IMG/VR virus record: IMGVR_UViG_3300035181_000471
Location: 124,001-188,000 of that record
Reading direction: 5' to 3' (one strand)
Source: a virus
Length of the DNA: 64,000 bases
Position 1 is the first letter of the stretch. Each line of letters starts with the position of its first letter. Below are positions 11,882-24,929 of this stretch, piece after piece. A model generated the notes under the pieces. The model had not been told where the DNA came from. It ran no database searches and saw only the letters and a list, made by a program, of their open reading frames with translations. The translations under genes and the position numbers were made by a program.

Positions 11882-13249
11882 ATGCACCCAGATTTTGTCC
11901 GCGTCAACTACACAGATTTTGATATTATTTACGCCCCTCGTCTTGATGTGGGGATTAAAGTAAGCCCAGGTGCAGATGGAGATGCTGAAATTGCCGCATT
12001 AGATTTACCAGCCTATGAAGCTCTTGGTGACCCACCATACTTTGTTGATCTAGACTCAAACATATCATTGAAGGACTATGATCAGATTACTTTGGGTATT
12101 ACCAGTAAATGCAACTTGCGTTGTGTCTATTGCTATTGTGATGGTGGTGAACATGATGATACGATGGAAAATAATGACATCATGACAGTGATCGAACAAA
12201 TCCCTAAAATGAGCAAAAAGGAGGTTAAGATCACTCTTTTCTCAGATGGGGAAACTATGGTTGAGCGAAGCACTCTCTTTGCTGCGCTGGCTAGAATTAG
12301 AGAGATTGAAACCGAGTCAGGAAAGGACATTACGGTTATCCTTGTGACTAACGGCTCACTGATCAACGAGTACTCCATTGAGTTTCTAAAAAAGGGGGTT
12401 AATCGCTTTCAGGTCAGCTACGATGGTTGTCCCGAAGCTCAAGGTGTAAATAGACCTAATGCTTTGGGCCAGTCTTCTCACGATGCGGTAGCAAAAGGTA
12501 TCAGGCTCATTGAAGCTGCGGGAATTCCATACCACCTACGAGGAACGGTTACCAGGAAGACAGTCAGACTAATTAGTGAGTCAGTTCGGTACATTCAAAA
12601 CAATTTCCCTCGTGCCCTTGGTTATCATGTTGAACCCGCAACTGGAGAGGGGCGACAAGATGGCCTTGATCCCTCCGTTGAAGATTTCTGTCGTGAATTC
12701 GTCAAGGCCCATAAAATCTCTCGGGATCTTGGGTTCAAACTCATCACAAAAGTTAATCTGGTTCCGAAGAAGGGGTTCTGTGGGGCCACAACTGGTCCAG
12801 GTTTATATATCACGCCTAATGGGGACCTGACAGGGTGTTCACGAGTCACACGCAAGGATGACCCGCTTGCAGATAAGTACATCTATGGTTCGATTAATCT
12901 GAAGACCGGAGATCTTCATTTTGACTATGATAAAGCCAAGAAACTTCGTCAAGCCACAGTTGTTGATGCCTACCCGGACTGCGAGGGTTGTTTTGCTCGT
13001 GCTAGCTGCGCTGGAGGTTGTTCAGCTATCAGAGATCAAGGTGGTCATGACTTTGATTGTGAGTCTACTAGAATCCTGACCAAATATCTAATCCTAGATC
13101 GCTACGAGAACGGAGAGTGTCGTAACCAAGTCATTGATCGAGAACTAGCGTATAAGAAGCCTAGGGTTGAGATTAAGTTTACCCCATCACAAATGCAGAT
13201 GGCACAGCCGACTGGCTTCTCAGTCTCATTTTCAGCCGCTAATCACTAG
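11882..13249 (+). CDS. Radical SAM/SPASM peptide-modifying enzyme
   Basis: 455 aa; AGGA just upstream overlaps the previous stop. C77-x3-C81-x2-C84 is the radical SAM [4Fe-4S] motif, and SDGET (121-125) stands where the family has GGEP. The C-terminal SPASM domain is complete: C300-x13-G-x4-C319, then C367-x2-C370-x5-C376-x3-C380-x12-C393, enough for two auxiliary Fe-S clusters. SPASM enzymes typically modify ribosomal peptides (thioether or C-C crosslinks) or mature sulfatases. No PqqD-like recognition domain is obvious in the first 70 residues. Its placement right after a Cys-rich Hint protein and among tail fibres suggests that protein, or a fibre, as substrate; that is inference. Confidence in the family is very high. 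Confidence 0.93.
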   Translation: MHPDFVRVNYTDFDIIYAPRLDVGIKVSPGADGDAEIAALDLPAYEALGDPPYFVDLDSNISLKDYDQITLGITSKCNLRCVYCYCDGGEHDDTMENNDIMTVIEQIPKMSKKEVKITLFSDGETMVERSTLFAALARIREIETESGKDITVILVTNGSLINEYSIEFLKKGVNRFQVSYDGCPEAQGVNRPNALGQSSHDAVAKGIRLIEAAGIPYHLRGTVTRKTVRLISESVRYIQNNFPRALGYHVEPATGEGRQDGLDPSVEDFCREFVKAHKISRDLGFKLITKVNLVPKKGFCGATTGPGLYITPNGDLTGCSRVTRKDDPLADKYIYGSINLKTGDLHFDYDKAKKLRQATVVDAYPDCEGCFARASCAGGCSAIRDQGGHDFDCESTRILTKYLILDRYENGECRNQVIDRELAYKKPRVEIKFTPSQMQMAQPTGFSVSFSAANH

Positions 13250-13261
13250 GAGAACAACACT

Positions 13262-14701
13262 TTGACCTCACCTCGCTTTAATCATACTGTTATTACACTT
13301 CTTGATGGTCGAGTCGCCATTATTGGTGGCAATGAAGAAGGAGTTCTTGCAGACATCGAAATCTTTGACCCTAATAGTCAGAAATTCACTATAGCTGGCG
13401 GAGTTTTGACTTCTTCACGCCATTCGCATTCAGCCGCGCTGACCGATACTGGAGAAGTTGCCCTCATTGGTGGAGGTACAGCCTCAATTGATACCTATGA
13501 CCCTGTAACTGATAAAGTGCAAGTGCGTAATGCCAACCCTTATCAAGATAGTGCCCTACATATTAAGTCTAAGGCCCTGAACATTGGCAATCACACCATT
13601 CTCGTTTACGGTGGGTATACAGCTAATAGATTCTACAATCCCGTATTGATTGACACTGAGACTTGGGTTTCCACAGAGATGAACACCGTCAGTCAGCATC
13701 GTATAGACTTCGCCATTCTTAGACTCAAAAATGGAAAGGTGCTGATTAGTGGTGGTTGGAATAGTGAAGGTGTTAAATCAGACATTGTGCAGTTTGATCC
13801 AGTTGATACCAGTTTTGTCACCCTGGCGTTGAATTTGACCTCTCCTCGCAAAAATCATACTATGGTTGAATACCCCAACGGTAAAGTTGGTGTCTATGGT
13901 GGTTATGATGTTAATGGTGTACCCCAGAAGACCGTAGAGGAACTAGACCTGTCTGCTTTGACAAGCACCACCAAGGGAAACCTAATTGATTCAAGGGCAA
14001 ATATGCAGTCTGTGTGTCTGCCAAATGGCTACACACTCCATGTCGGAGGCACAAACCTCAACAACTATGCCACAAACGCCTTGATGGTCTATGATCCTGA
14101 CACGATGAGCAGCGGCTACACGGGCTCGATTATGGGACTCAGTGCAAATTTAGCTGTAACCGAAATCCCTAAGGGTCTCTTGTTGGTCACTGGCGACTAC
14201 ACTGAGATACTAGACCCTCAGTCGAGTATCTTCATAACCTACCACACTACCTGGGTTCCGACTAGTGAGGAGATCCAGTTTACTGCCAATGGTGCTACTG
14301 CGGGTCTGGTATGGAGTTGTGATGTCGGTACAATTGACCAGACTGGCCTCTACCACACCCCAAATATGCCTGTAGCTGATGTTGCCTACATCACCGCCAC
14401 AAATAATGCAGGTCAGAAAGCTATAGCACACATAAACTTCCTCAAAGCGGTCGTAAACATTACAGGCCCTACGCTCACTTCCTTCAACACTCCGGCTCAG
14501 TTTAGCGCCAGTGTAGCTTACTATCGTACGATCCAAACTGTAACTTGGTCCATTGATGATTCTACTAAGGGGAGCATAGACGCCACAGGTCTCTTTACCC
14601 CCGCCCAGGGCTTCACTGGTACGGTTCGAATCAAGGGCACCTGTGACGCCAATCCGGTACACTCCTCCACCTTTGACCTAATTGTTGATCTTGCTGGCTA
14701 A
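13262..14701 (+). CDS. Kelch-repeat beta-propeller protein with C-terminal Ig-like domains
   Basis: 479 aa, starting at TTG with AGGAGA 9 nt upstream; that site overlaps the TAG of the radical SAM gene. Five to six kelch-like blades cover residues 1-310 (patterns such as GRVAIIGGN...IEIFDP, GKVLISGGWN...IVQFDP, GKVGVYGGYD). Two bacterial Ig-like (Big_2 type) domains follow: about 325-395 (VWSCDVGTIDQTGLYHTP) and 400-479 (VTWSIDDSTKGSIDATGLFTP). This pairing is typical of extracellular binding proteins and phage adhesins. The protein begins almost directly in blade 1, and its frame is the same as the upstream enzyme's, separated only by the TAG and four codons. A binding partner of the Hint/radical SAM products or an independent adhesin are both possible. 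Confidence 0.82.
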   Translation: MTSPRFNHTVITLLDGRVAIIGGNEEGVLADIEIFDPNSQKFTIAGGVLTSSRHSHSAALTDTGEVALIGGGTASIDTYDPVTDKVQVRNANPYQDSALHIKSKALNIGNHTILVYGGYTANRFYNPVLIDTETWVSTEMNTVSQHRIDFAILRLKNGKVLISGGWNSEGVKSDIVQFDPVDTSFVTLALNLTSPRKNHTMVEYPNGKVGVYGGYDVNGVPQKTVEELDLSALTSTTKGNLIDSRANMQSVCLPNGYTLHVGGTNLNNYATNALMVYDPDTMSSGYTGSIMGLSANLAVTEIPKGLLLVTGDYTEILDPQSSIFITYHTTWVPTSEEIQFTANGATAGLVWSCDVGTIDQTGLYHTPNMPVADVAYITATNNAGQKAIAHINFLKAVVNITGPTLTSFNTPAQFSASVAYYRTIQTVTWSIDDSTKGSIDATGLFTPAQGFTGTVRIKGTCDANPVHSSTFDLIVDLAG

Positions 14702-14873
14702 ACTCTTCATCATCTGTTTAAAACAATAGCAGTCTGGGTATTCTCTGATCAAGTAAATACCTTATTTACTGAATTATCTGCTACTGGTAAGGTTCGACTG
14801 GGGGCCTACTATTTTGTTGGAGACAACCCCCTCATTTCTTTAAAAGGGACAGGACTTTTCAACTCTCTTGTGT

Positions 14874-19813
<4,940 letters not shown>

Positions 19814-19822
19814 GGAGCTTTT

Positions 19823-20560
19823 ATGGCAGGAAACGCCGCACCTATTTTCTCTCGCGTTGGTGACATTCAAGGTGGTGTCAACCTAACCTCCGCCGCCGCT
19901 GACTACACTGGTCAGAACATCAATAATGCCATCGTATTCACCGCTGATTCTACCAACGGTGGCTTCGTTCAGCGTCTTCGTTTCAAGGCCATTGGAACTA
20001 ACGCCGCAACCGTGTGCCGTGTTTACTATAACTCTGGCACGGGACGCCTAGCTGCTTCAATTTCAGCCGTGTCTGGAACTCCAACTGGAACCCCTAGCAC
20101 CACAGGTGGAACTTTGATGGCTGGAAACTATTTCGCCAAGATCATCGCCGTTGATCAGTATGGGTCGTTGACCGCCGCCTCTACAGAATCCGCCGCTGTT
20201 GCCGTTACAGGCACCACAGGTTCTATTGTCTGGAACTGGACTGCCGTAACCGGAGCCGTGTCTTACATGGTTTTCGTTGGACCCGTAACTGGTGGGCAGG
20301 TAACTTGGTTTACCACAGCTACCAACTCTCTCACTCAGACAGCCGCTATCGGTAACCGAGATTCTATTAACAGTATCGCAACCACCACTTTAATTGGAGA
20401 AGTAGCCCTACCCGCTACGACTGCTGCCACCACAACTTCAACCGTGGATATTGATTACCCGTTAAACATTGCCCTTCCTCCTGGCGGAAGAATTCTAGTA
20501 GGACTTGGCGCTCTAGTTGCCGCTGGTTGGAATGTCACTTGCTACGGTGGTAAATACTAA
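19823..20560 (+). CDS. Virion structural protein with fibronectin-like insert
   Basis: 245 aa; AAGGAG 7 nt upstream. Residues 1-75 and 185-245 form one beta-rich unit (NNAIVFTADSTNGGFVQRLRFKAIG... PPGGRILVGLGALVAAGWNVTCYGGKY). A fibronectin type III-like domain (about 85-180, AGNYFAKIIAVDQYGSLTAAS...AVTGAVSYMVFVG) appears inserted between the halves. Proteins with this split form are common in large phages beside fibre genes. It lies between the headless long fibre and two glycine-rich tip proteins, and overlaps the next start by 1 nt. A fibre tip or connector role is inferred. Confidence 0.68.
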   Translation: MAGNAAPIFSRVGDIQGGVNLTSAAADYTGQNINNAIVFTADSTNGGFVQRLRFKAIGTNAATVCRVYYNSGTGRLAASISAVSGTPTGTPSTTGGTLMAGNYFAKIIAVDQYGSLTAASTESAAVAVTGTTGSIVWNWTAVTGAVSYMVFVGPVTGGQVTWFTTATNSLTQTAAIGNRDSINSIATTTLIGEVALPATTAATTTSTVDIDYPLNIALPPGGRILVGLGALVAAGWNVTCYGGKY

Positions 20561-20994
20561 TGGATTACATTCTCATTAAATTTGAAGACGGCACTGAAGG
20601 TTTCCAAGAAATATTTAATGGAAACATTTTAAGGACTACAGATTTGGCTGGAAATACTCTAGCCGTGGTTCAAAGTGCAGTTCTCATTAGTGCCTCTCCA
20701 ACCAAACCATCCTGGGCCTTACCTGACCCCGTTGTGGTGGACTCAACTGCCCCTCAAGCTATCCAAATTTCGAAACTCCAATTCCTTGATGCCTTCGAAG
20801 ATGACGAGTTAGAAGCCATCTACACTGCGGCTAAAAGTGTAGTAAAGATTGAAATCTTCTTAGACAAGTTCAAATTAGCTGAGTTTATTGACATTTCAGA
20901 TCCAAAACTACAGGGCGGAATTCATGCATTAGAGTCTGCTGGCTTACTTCAACCCGGAAGAGCCTCACAAATTCTAGTTAAACTAGGGGCTTAA
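20560..20994 (+). CDS. Hypothetical protein in fibre cluster
   Basis: 144 aa; its ATG overlaps the preceding TAA (TAATG), indicating translational coupling. The N-terminal 60 residues are beta-rich (YILIKFEDGTEGFQEIFNG). The C-terminal half (about 65-144) is helical and contains a QISKLQFLDAFEDDELEAIYTAAK segment followed by LDKFKLAEFIDI; similar short helical segments occur in phage tail-fibre assembly or baseplate-linked proteins. I do not recognise a specific family. The next gene starts immediately after its stop, so the four genes from 19823 to 22968 look like one translated unit. Confidence 0.6.
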   Translation: MDYILIKFEDGTEGFQEIFNGNILRTTDLAGNTLAVVQSAVLISASPTKPSWALPDPVVVDSTAPQAIQISKLQFLDAFEDDELEAIYTAAKSVVKIEIFLDKFKLAEFIDISDPKLQGGIHALESAGLLQPGRASQILVKLGA

Positions 20995-21975
20995 ATGTTA
21001 GATATGAACCACATTGCCTCCCAGTATGGGAATAATGTACAAATTTTTACCGCTAATTCGGCGGTAGCTGGTGTATCTTGGCAAACTTGGGTTAAACCAA
21101 GAGGAATTAGTATGGTCATGATTCTACTCTTAGGTGGCGGTGGAGCCGGGGGAGGCTCCGCCGTTGGAGGGGCTTCCCTAGCTTCCGGTGGGGGTGGAGG
21201 AGGCTCTTCCGCTCAATCTTTTGCTATTTTTCCAGCCGCATTCCTCCCTGATTGTCTTTGTATTTCAGTTGGTGTTGGGGGGATCGGCTCTACCTCCGCT
21301 GGTGGTGCTGGCGTTGCCTCTTATGTATCTGTAATCGAAAACTCTGGAACGGTAAACCACCTTCTAATGCAAGCTAACGGTGGTTCAGGTGGGGCCAAGG
21401 GTAATAACACGCCTTCCGCCTCTGCTGGTGGTGCTGGAGGAACCGTCACTACAATTGCTAACTGTCCTTTAGCCGGATTAGGTATTTTTGGCTGGGGTCA
21501 AGCCGCAACCAATGTGTCACTGGTGGGGCAGACAGGTGGAGCCGCCACAACTACCGCTGCTGGTGCCTCTCTAACTCTCCCCGTAACCGGATTGGTGGTC
21601 ACGGGTGGGACGGCTGGTGGATCTCTTGGAGCTTTATCTGCTACCGGAGCCGCTGGTGGATCTTTCGTAACTCCAGCCGGGGCCTTGTTCTTCCCATCTC
21701 AACCTGGAGGAATTGGTGGCGCTAACACTAACGCCGCTGGTGGCGTTGGCTCAAATGGTCTCAACTTCCTTAACAAGCTTTTTTATTTCTATGGTGGAAC
21801 TGGTGGAGGTGCTGGGGGTCTTGGCGCTTCCGGTGCAGCAACCGCAGTAGGTGGTAATGGGGGCTGTGGAGGTTTTGGTTGTGGTGGTGGTGGTGGAGCC
21901 GGAGGCTTCACTGGAGCCGCAGTCTCTCAAGGCGGCAATGGTGGTGACGGACTTTGCGTCATTATTGCATGGTAA
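20995..21975 (+). CDS. Glycine-rich fibre-tip protein, copy 1
   Basis: 326 aa, starting on the base after the previous stop. The N-terminus (about 1-45) has SQYGNN-x-QIF...WQTWVKPRGISMV, followed by long Gly-rich runs (GGGGAGGGSAVGG, GGGGGGSS, GGCGGFGCGGGGGAGG) separated by short hydrophobic strands. This is the layout of phage glycine-rich tip domains, which in some T-even relatives pack as polyglycine-II sandwiches and bind receptors. It is a clear paralogue of the next gene. A distal adhesin role is inferred from this family likeness and the position after a fibre that lacks a large head. Confidence 0.75.
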   Translation: MLDMNHIASQYGNNVQIFTANSAVAGVSWQTWVKPRGISMVMILLLGGGGAGGGSAVGGASLASGGGGGGSSAQSFAIFPAAFLPDCLCISVGVGGIGSTSAGGAGVASYVSVIENSGTVNHLLMQANGGSGGAKGNNTPSASAGGAGGTVTTIANCPLAGLGIFGWGQAATNVSLVGQTGGAATTTAAGASLTLPVTGLVVTGGTAGGSLGALSATGAAGGSFVTPAGALFFPSQPGGIGGANTNAAGGVGSNGLNFLNKLFYFYGGTGGGAGGLGASGAATAVGGNGGCGGFGCGGGGGAGGFTGAAVSQGGNGGDGLCVIIAW

Positions 21976-21984
21976 AGGACTGAT

Positions 21985-22968
21985 ATGCTAGACACCCTTC
22001 ATTTGACATCTCAGTACGGCAATAACCTACAAATTTTTAAGGCTAACTCAATTTCAGGTGGGTCTCAGTGGCAGACTTGGACAAAACCAAGAGGCATTAG
22101 CATGGTTCACATCATTCTTCTTGGGTCTGGTGGGGGAGGCGGGTCAGGCCAAGTTGGAGCCGCATCTCTAGCAGGAGGGGGAGGGGGAGGGGGAGCCGCC
22201 TCACAGTCTACTGCTTTGTTTCCAGCGATATTTCTCCCAGATCAACTTTACTTATCTATCCCCTATGGTGGTAAAGGTGGATCTGGTGGTGCGGGGGCTA
22301 CAGGCAATGGCTCTTATATTTCTGTTATTCCTGACGCTGGTGTAGTAGGTAATCATATTTTAATGACCGCTAATGGTGGTGGTGGTGGTGGCCTAGGAAC
22401 TACTGTTCCTGCTGGCGGTGCTGCTGGTGCTGCCGGTATTGTTGGAACAGTAGCTAACTCAGCGTTAGCTGGCCTCGGCTTATTAGGCTGGGGTAGGGAA
22501 GCTGGTGGTGTATCTTTAGGTGGTCAGCTTGGAGGTGCGGGAGGGACAACGGGTGCTGGCGTGTCCGTCACTCTTCCTGTCACCGGACTTTTGGCTACCG
22601 GGGGTGCTGGTGGGGCCGGATTAGGTGCGGCTAACGCCCCTGGAGCCGCTGGTGGCGCAATAACAACCCCAGCGGGAAACTTATTTTTCCCTCCGGCTCC
22701 AGGGGGTGCGGGTGGAACTATTGCACCTACCGCTGGTAGTCAGGGGGTTCACGGGGTAAACTTCCTTAACAAATTGCTTTATTTTTATGGTGGATCTGGT
22801 GGAGGAGCCTGCGGTCTAACTTCAACTCCGCTTGGAGCCGCTGGTGGACCCGGAGGAAATGGCGGTATTGGATGTGGTGGTGGCGGCGGCGGTTCAGCCT
22901 TCACTGGTAATGCCGCTGGCCTAGGTGGTGACGGTGGCCCAGGTATCTGCATTATTACTTGCTGGTAA
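21985..22968 (+). CDS. Glycine-rich fibre-tip protein, copy 2
   Basis: 327 aa; AAAGGA 7 nt upstream. It shares the whole plan of the preceding gene: SQYGNNLQIF...WQTWTKPRGISMVHIILLG at the start, matching spacing of Gly-rich runs, the NFLNKLLYFYGGSGGG segment, and a near-identical end (GxxGICIITCW against GDGLCVIIAW). The Gly runs and the surface segments between them differ, as expected if the copies recognise different receptors or form a heteromer. Its stop codon abuts the stop of the convergent protease gene with no bases between them. Confidence 0.75.
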   Translation: MLDTLHLTSQYGNNLQIFKANSISGGSQWQTWTKPRGISMVHIILLGSGGGGGSGQVGAASLAGGGGGGGAASQSTALFPAIFLPDQLYLSIPYGGKGGSGGAGATGNGSYISVIPDAGVVGNHILMTANGGGGGGLGTTVPAGGAAGAAGIVGTVANSALAGLGLLGWGREAGGVSLGGQLGGAGGTTGAGVSVTLPVTGLLATGGAGGAGLGAANAPGAAGGAITTPAGNLFFPPAPGGAGGTIAPTAGSQGVHGVNFLNKLLYFYGGSGGGACGLTSTPLGAAGGPGGNGGIGCGGGGGGSAFTGNAAGLGGDGGPGICIITCW

Positions 22969-23664
22969 TTAATCCATATCTTGAGCGTTAATCAAAGCCA
23001 TAGGGAGATCCTTGGCGGAATAACGCTTTGCATACATATCGTAAGTAGCCGCTAGAAGCGACTCCATAGCTTCGTCATCACGAGGAATAGCAACCCTAGG
23101 CAATCTGGCGTTAGCACTCAAAAAAGCATCCCTATTAGTTTTCACGATGGCCACAGGTAAGGATTTAAGGATAGACTCAATTTGTAGTCTAAGATTTTCG
23201 GTAACCCTGGAGAACCAAATCCACCCAAGCTCCCCACGCTGGCTTTTCATAATCATCACATAGAACTTCTTAGGGTGCTGTGACACATAAGATGCATCAC
23301 TTTTTTCAGTAATGAAGGTATCGTCCCCTTCGATTTTGTTGATGATTTGAGCGGCTTGCCACCAGTAGCTAGACTTTCCGTGCCCTAACCTGTGGATGGC
23401 ACTATCTCCCTCTTCCCACACCTTCATATGTTGCCAGTGATGACAGACTTCGTGAGCGATAAGACGATCAACCGTTCTAGGATCATTCATGCACTTTTCC
23501 TGGAGCTTAATTGTCCCCTTGATAGGTGCATCTGCATTCCAGATGGTGATTCCGTCCCAATCCGATTCAGGGGAATCCTCAATCAAGACCTGAGGAAGTT
23601 CCATTCTAGAACCACCGGGGAGCATACTTAGATACTTTTTGGCAATAGCTTGTAGATCGGCCAT
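22969..23664 (-). CDS. SprT-like zinc metalloprotease
   Basis: 231 aa on the minus strand; ATG at 23662-23664 with GAGG upstream. The zinc-binding signature is H71-E-V-C-H75, with a likely third ligand H95 in LGHGKSSYW, which fits the SprT/WSS1-like pattern of HExxH followed by a His-Gly-x-x-(F/W). Cellular members cut proteins crosslinked to DNA; a phage member could act in DNA metabolism or host takeover, but the substrate is unknown. It belongs to a minus-strand island with a dNMP kinase and a UvrD helicase, consistent with a DNA-linked role. An AGTAATATA motif lies 22 nt before the start codon. Confidence 0.75.
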   Translation of the reverse strand: MADLQAIAKKYLSMLPGGSRMELPQVLIEDSPESDWDGITIWNADAPIKGTIKLQEKCMNDPRTVDRLIAHEVCHHWQHMKVWEEGDSAIHRLGHGKSSYWWQAAQIINKIEGDDTFITEKSDASYVSQHPKKFYVMIMKSQRGELGWIWFSRVTENLRLQIESILKSLPVAIVKTNRDAFLSANARLPRVAIPRDDEAMESLLAATYDMYAKRYSAKDLPMALINAQDMD

Positions 23665-23685
23665 GTTCAGTCCTCACTTAGAATT

Positions 23686-23698
23686 GTATATTACTCTC
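23686..23698 (-). promoter_or_regulatory. Candidate AGTAATATA promoter element for the metalloprotease
   Basis: Read on the minus strand this is GAGAGTAATATAC, ending about 20 nt before the protease start. It resembles GAGAGTATTAAACC before the dNMP kinase, AGAGTATTATG before the helicase and GCAGTAATAAACC before the 45051 gene. No clear -35 box is seen. The rest of the 200-nt divergent gap (23665-23864) shows no gene or tRNA. Confidence 0.3.
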
Positions 23699-23864
23699 TT
23701 GCAATCACGATGTAAAGCCCAACTTTCAGTATCTAAAGTAGAAGCAGGGGGTTTCAGTGAGAAAAGTCGTTTGGCTTGGCAGTCCACCCAGGATTAGAAT
23801 CGGTTCGTAAGAGTCACATGGTAACCTCAATATAGTCTCTTTTTTCCTGATAGGCGTTAGCTCT

Positions 23865-24275
23865 ATGTCAGCAGTCAAAACTTATACAGAAGTTCGTTCT
23901 TTAGTCAAGAAAGAAATTGATGCAATCAAGAAAAGGGATGGGGAGTTACCTCCAACAGCCTACATCGTAACCGAGATAGCTGTGAGGTTAAAAACCTTAA
24001 CTCCTTGGGACACTTATGATAAGGCTTATCCCCTTGCGAGAAATCTCCGCAAGGTAGTGGATGACATTATTCAAGGCAAGCCAAATTTGGAGGCTCTAGC
24101 TAAGAAGGAGTCTCGTGAAGAGATCCTAGCTTTGCTTCCAATATCGAAAGACGAGTATGATGAGCTACAAGACAACCTTGGCGACAAGAAGAAGACGAGC
24201 AAATCCGTAGATTTGTTGCCTTCAACTGTCGCCAAGAGACAAAAGCTAAAGAGAAAACTTAGGAAAGCTGGGTAG
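23865..24275 (+). CDS. Hypothetical basic helical protein
   Basis: 136 aa; the only plus-strand gene in the island between the fibre and neck blocks. It is Lys/Glu-rich and mostly helical: an N-terminal KTYTEVRSLVKKEIDAIKKRDG segment, a PWDTYDKAYPLARNLRKVVDDI central part, and a strongly basic tail (KRQKLKRKLRKAG). The ribosome site is weak (AGG). Its last 17 nt overlap the end of the convergent dNMP kinase gene. The basic tail could bind nucleic acid, but no family is recognised. Confidence 0.55.
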   Translation: MSAVKTYTEVRSLVKKEIDAIKKRDGELPPTAYIVTEIAVRLKTLTPWDTYDKAYPLARNLRKVVDDIIQGKPNLEALAKKESREEILALLPISKDEYDELQDNLGDKKKTSKSVDLLPSTVAKRQKLKRKLRKAG

Positions 24276-24783
24276 TGGGATTCAAGAAGTAGTAAACCTT
24301 GTCTAGCTCGTGATAAAGCTCTGAGAGTCCAGCGTTATTAGCAATCGTGAAGTCGGCACCTGTGTAAGATGCGGCGAATTTTTCAGATTCATGCTGGGTT
24401 CCACTAGCTCCACGCTCGACTAGATCCTGAATTGGAGCCTTGAGCATGACAAAGGTGAAGCCCAGCTCTCGGAGAGCTTTCTCTTCATTCTCAAACCTAC
24501 AGTCTGTGACATAGATATTGGTGTCTTCTGGTGTTTCCTTGATGCGATTGACTGCGACATTGACCCAGATATTCTGATCAATGGCTCTGCCCCATTCGGT
24601 TCCAAGCCATTGAAGAAGCATTCTATCTTTCTTTTCTGGTAGTCCAGCGATATTGTAGATAGCCTTCTGCATCTCGTAAAGAGGTGCGGCAAAGGATACA
24701 ATTGTCCCACCAAACTTCTCAATGAAGTAAGCGGCACTCGTATCCTTACCACTTCTCATCAATCCCATAAACGCTACTCTCAT
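24259..24783 (-). CDS. Deoxynucleoside monophosphate kinase
   Basis: 174 aa; AAGGAG upstream of the ATG. The P-loop G7-L-M-R-S-G12-K13-D14-T15 at the N-terminus, a TDCRFENEEKALRELG segment and a HESEKF motif fit the phage dNMP kinase family (T4 gene 1 product type), which phosphorylates dNMPs for phage DNA synthesis in the cytoplasm. Length is slightly short for the family (T4's is about 240 aa), with the lid and C-terminal parts compact. It is transcribed away from the structural genes and is separated from the helicase by 146 nt. An AGTATTAAA motif sits about 22 nt before the start. Confidence 0.82.
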   Translation of the reverse strand: MRVAFMGLMRSGKDTSAAYFIEKFGGTIVSFAAPLYEMQKAIYNIAGLPEKKDRMLLQWLGTEWGRAIDQNIWVNVAVNRIKETPEDTNIYVTDCRFENEEKALRELGFTFVMLKAPIQDLVERGASGTQHESEKFAASYTGADFTIANNAGLSELYHELDKVYYFLNPTTQLS

Positions 24784-24801
24784 TTTTGACTCCTTCTAAA
24801 T

Positions 24802-24815
24802 GGTTTAATACTCTC
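24802..24815 (-). promoter_or_regulatory. Candidate GAGTATTAAA promoter element for the dNMP kinase
   Basis: On the minus strand the sequence is GAGAGTATTAAACC, with the core about 22 nt upstream of the kinase ATG. It shares its core with elements before the helicase, the protease and the 45051 gene. Confidence 0.3.
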
Positions 24816-24929
24816 TGAGATCTTCTTTTTACCTCATTTGTGTGCTTCTGACATTTTTGGCACATTTCAGGTGTGTATACACTCTACCCCTAGCCCTTCA
24901 CTCCGTAGCCGTGACTTCGACTCGAAAGT

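Noticed and set aside
23760-23830. Possible tRNA because of a GGTTCG segment near 23800
   Set aside because: No T-stem complement, no acceptor pairing and no anticodon arm could be built.
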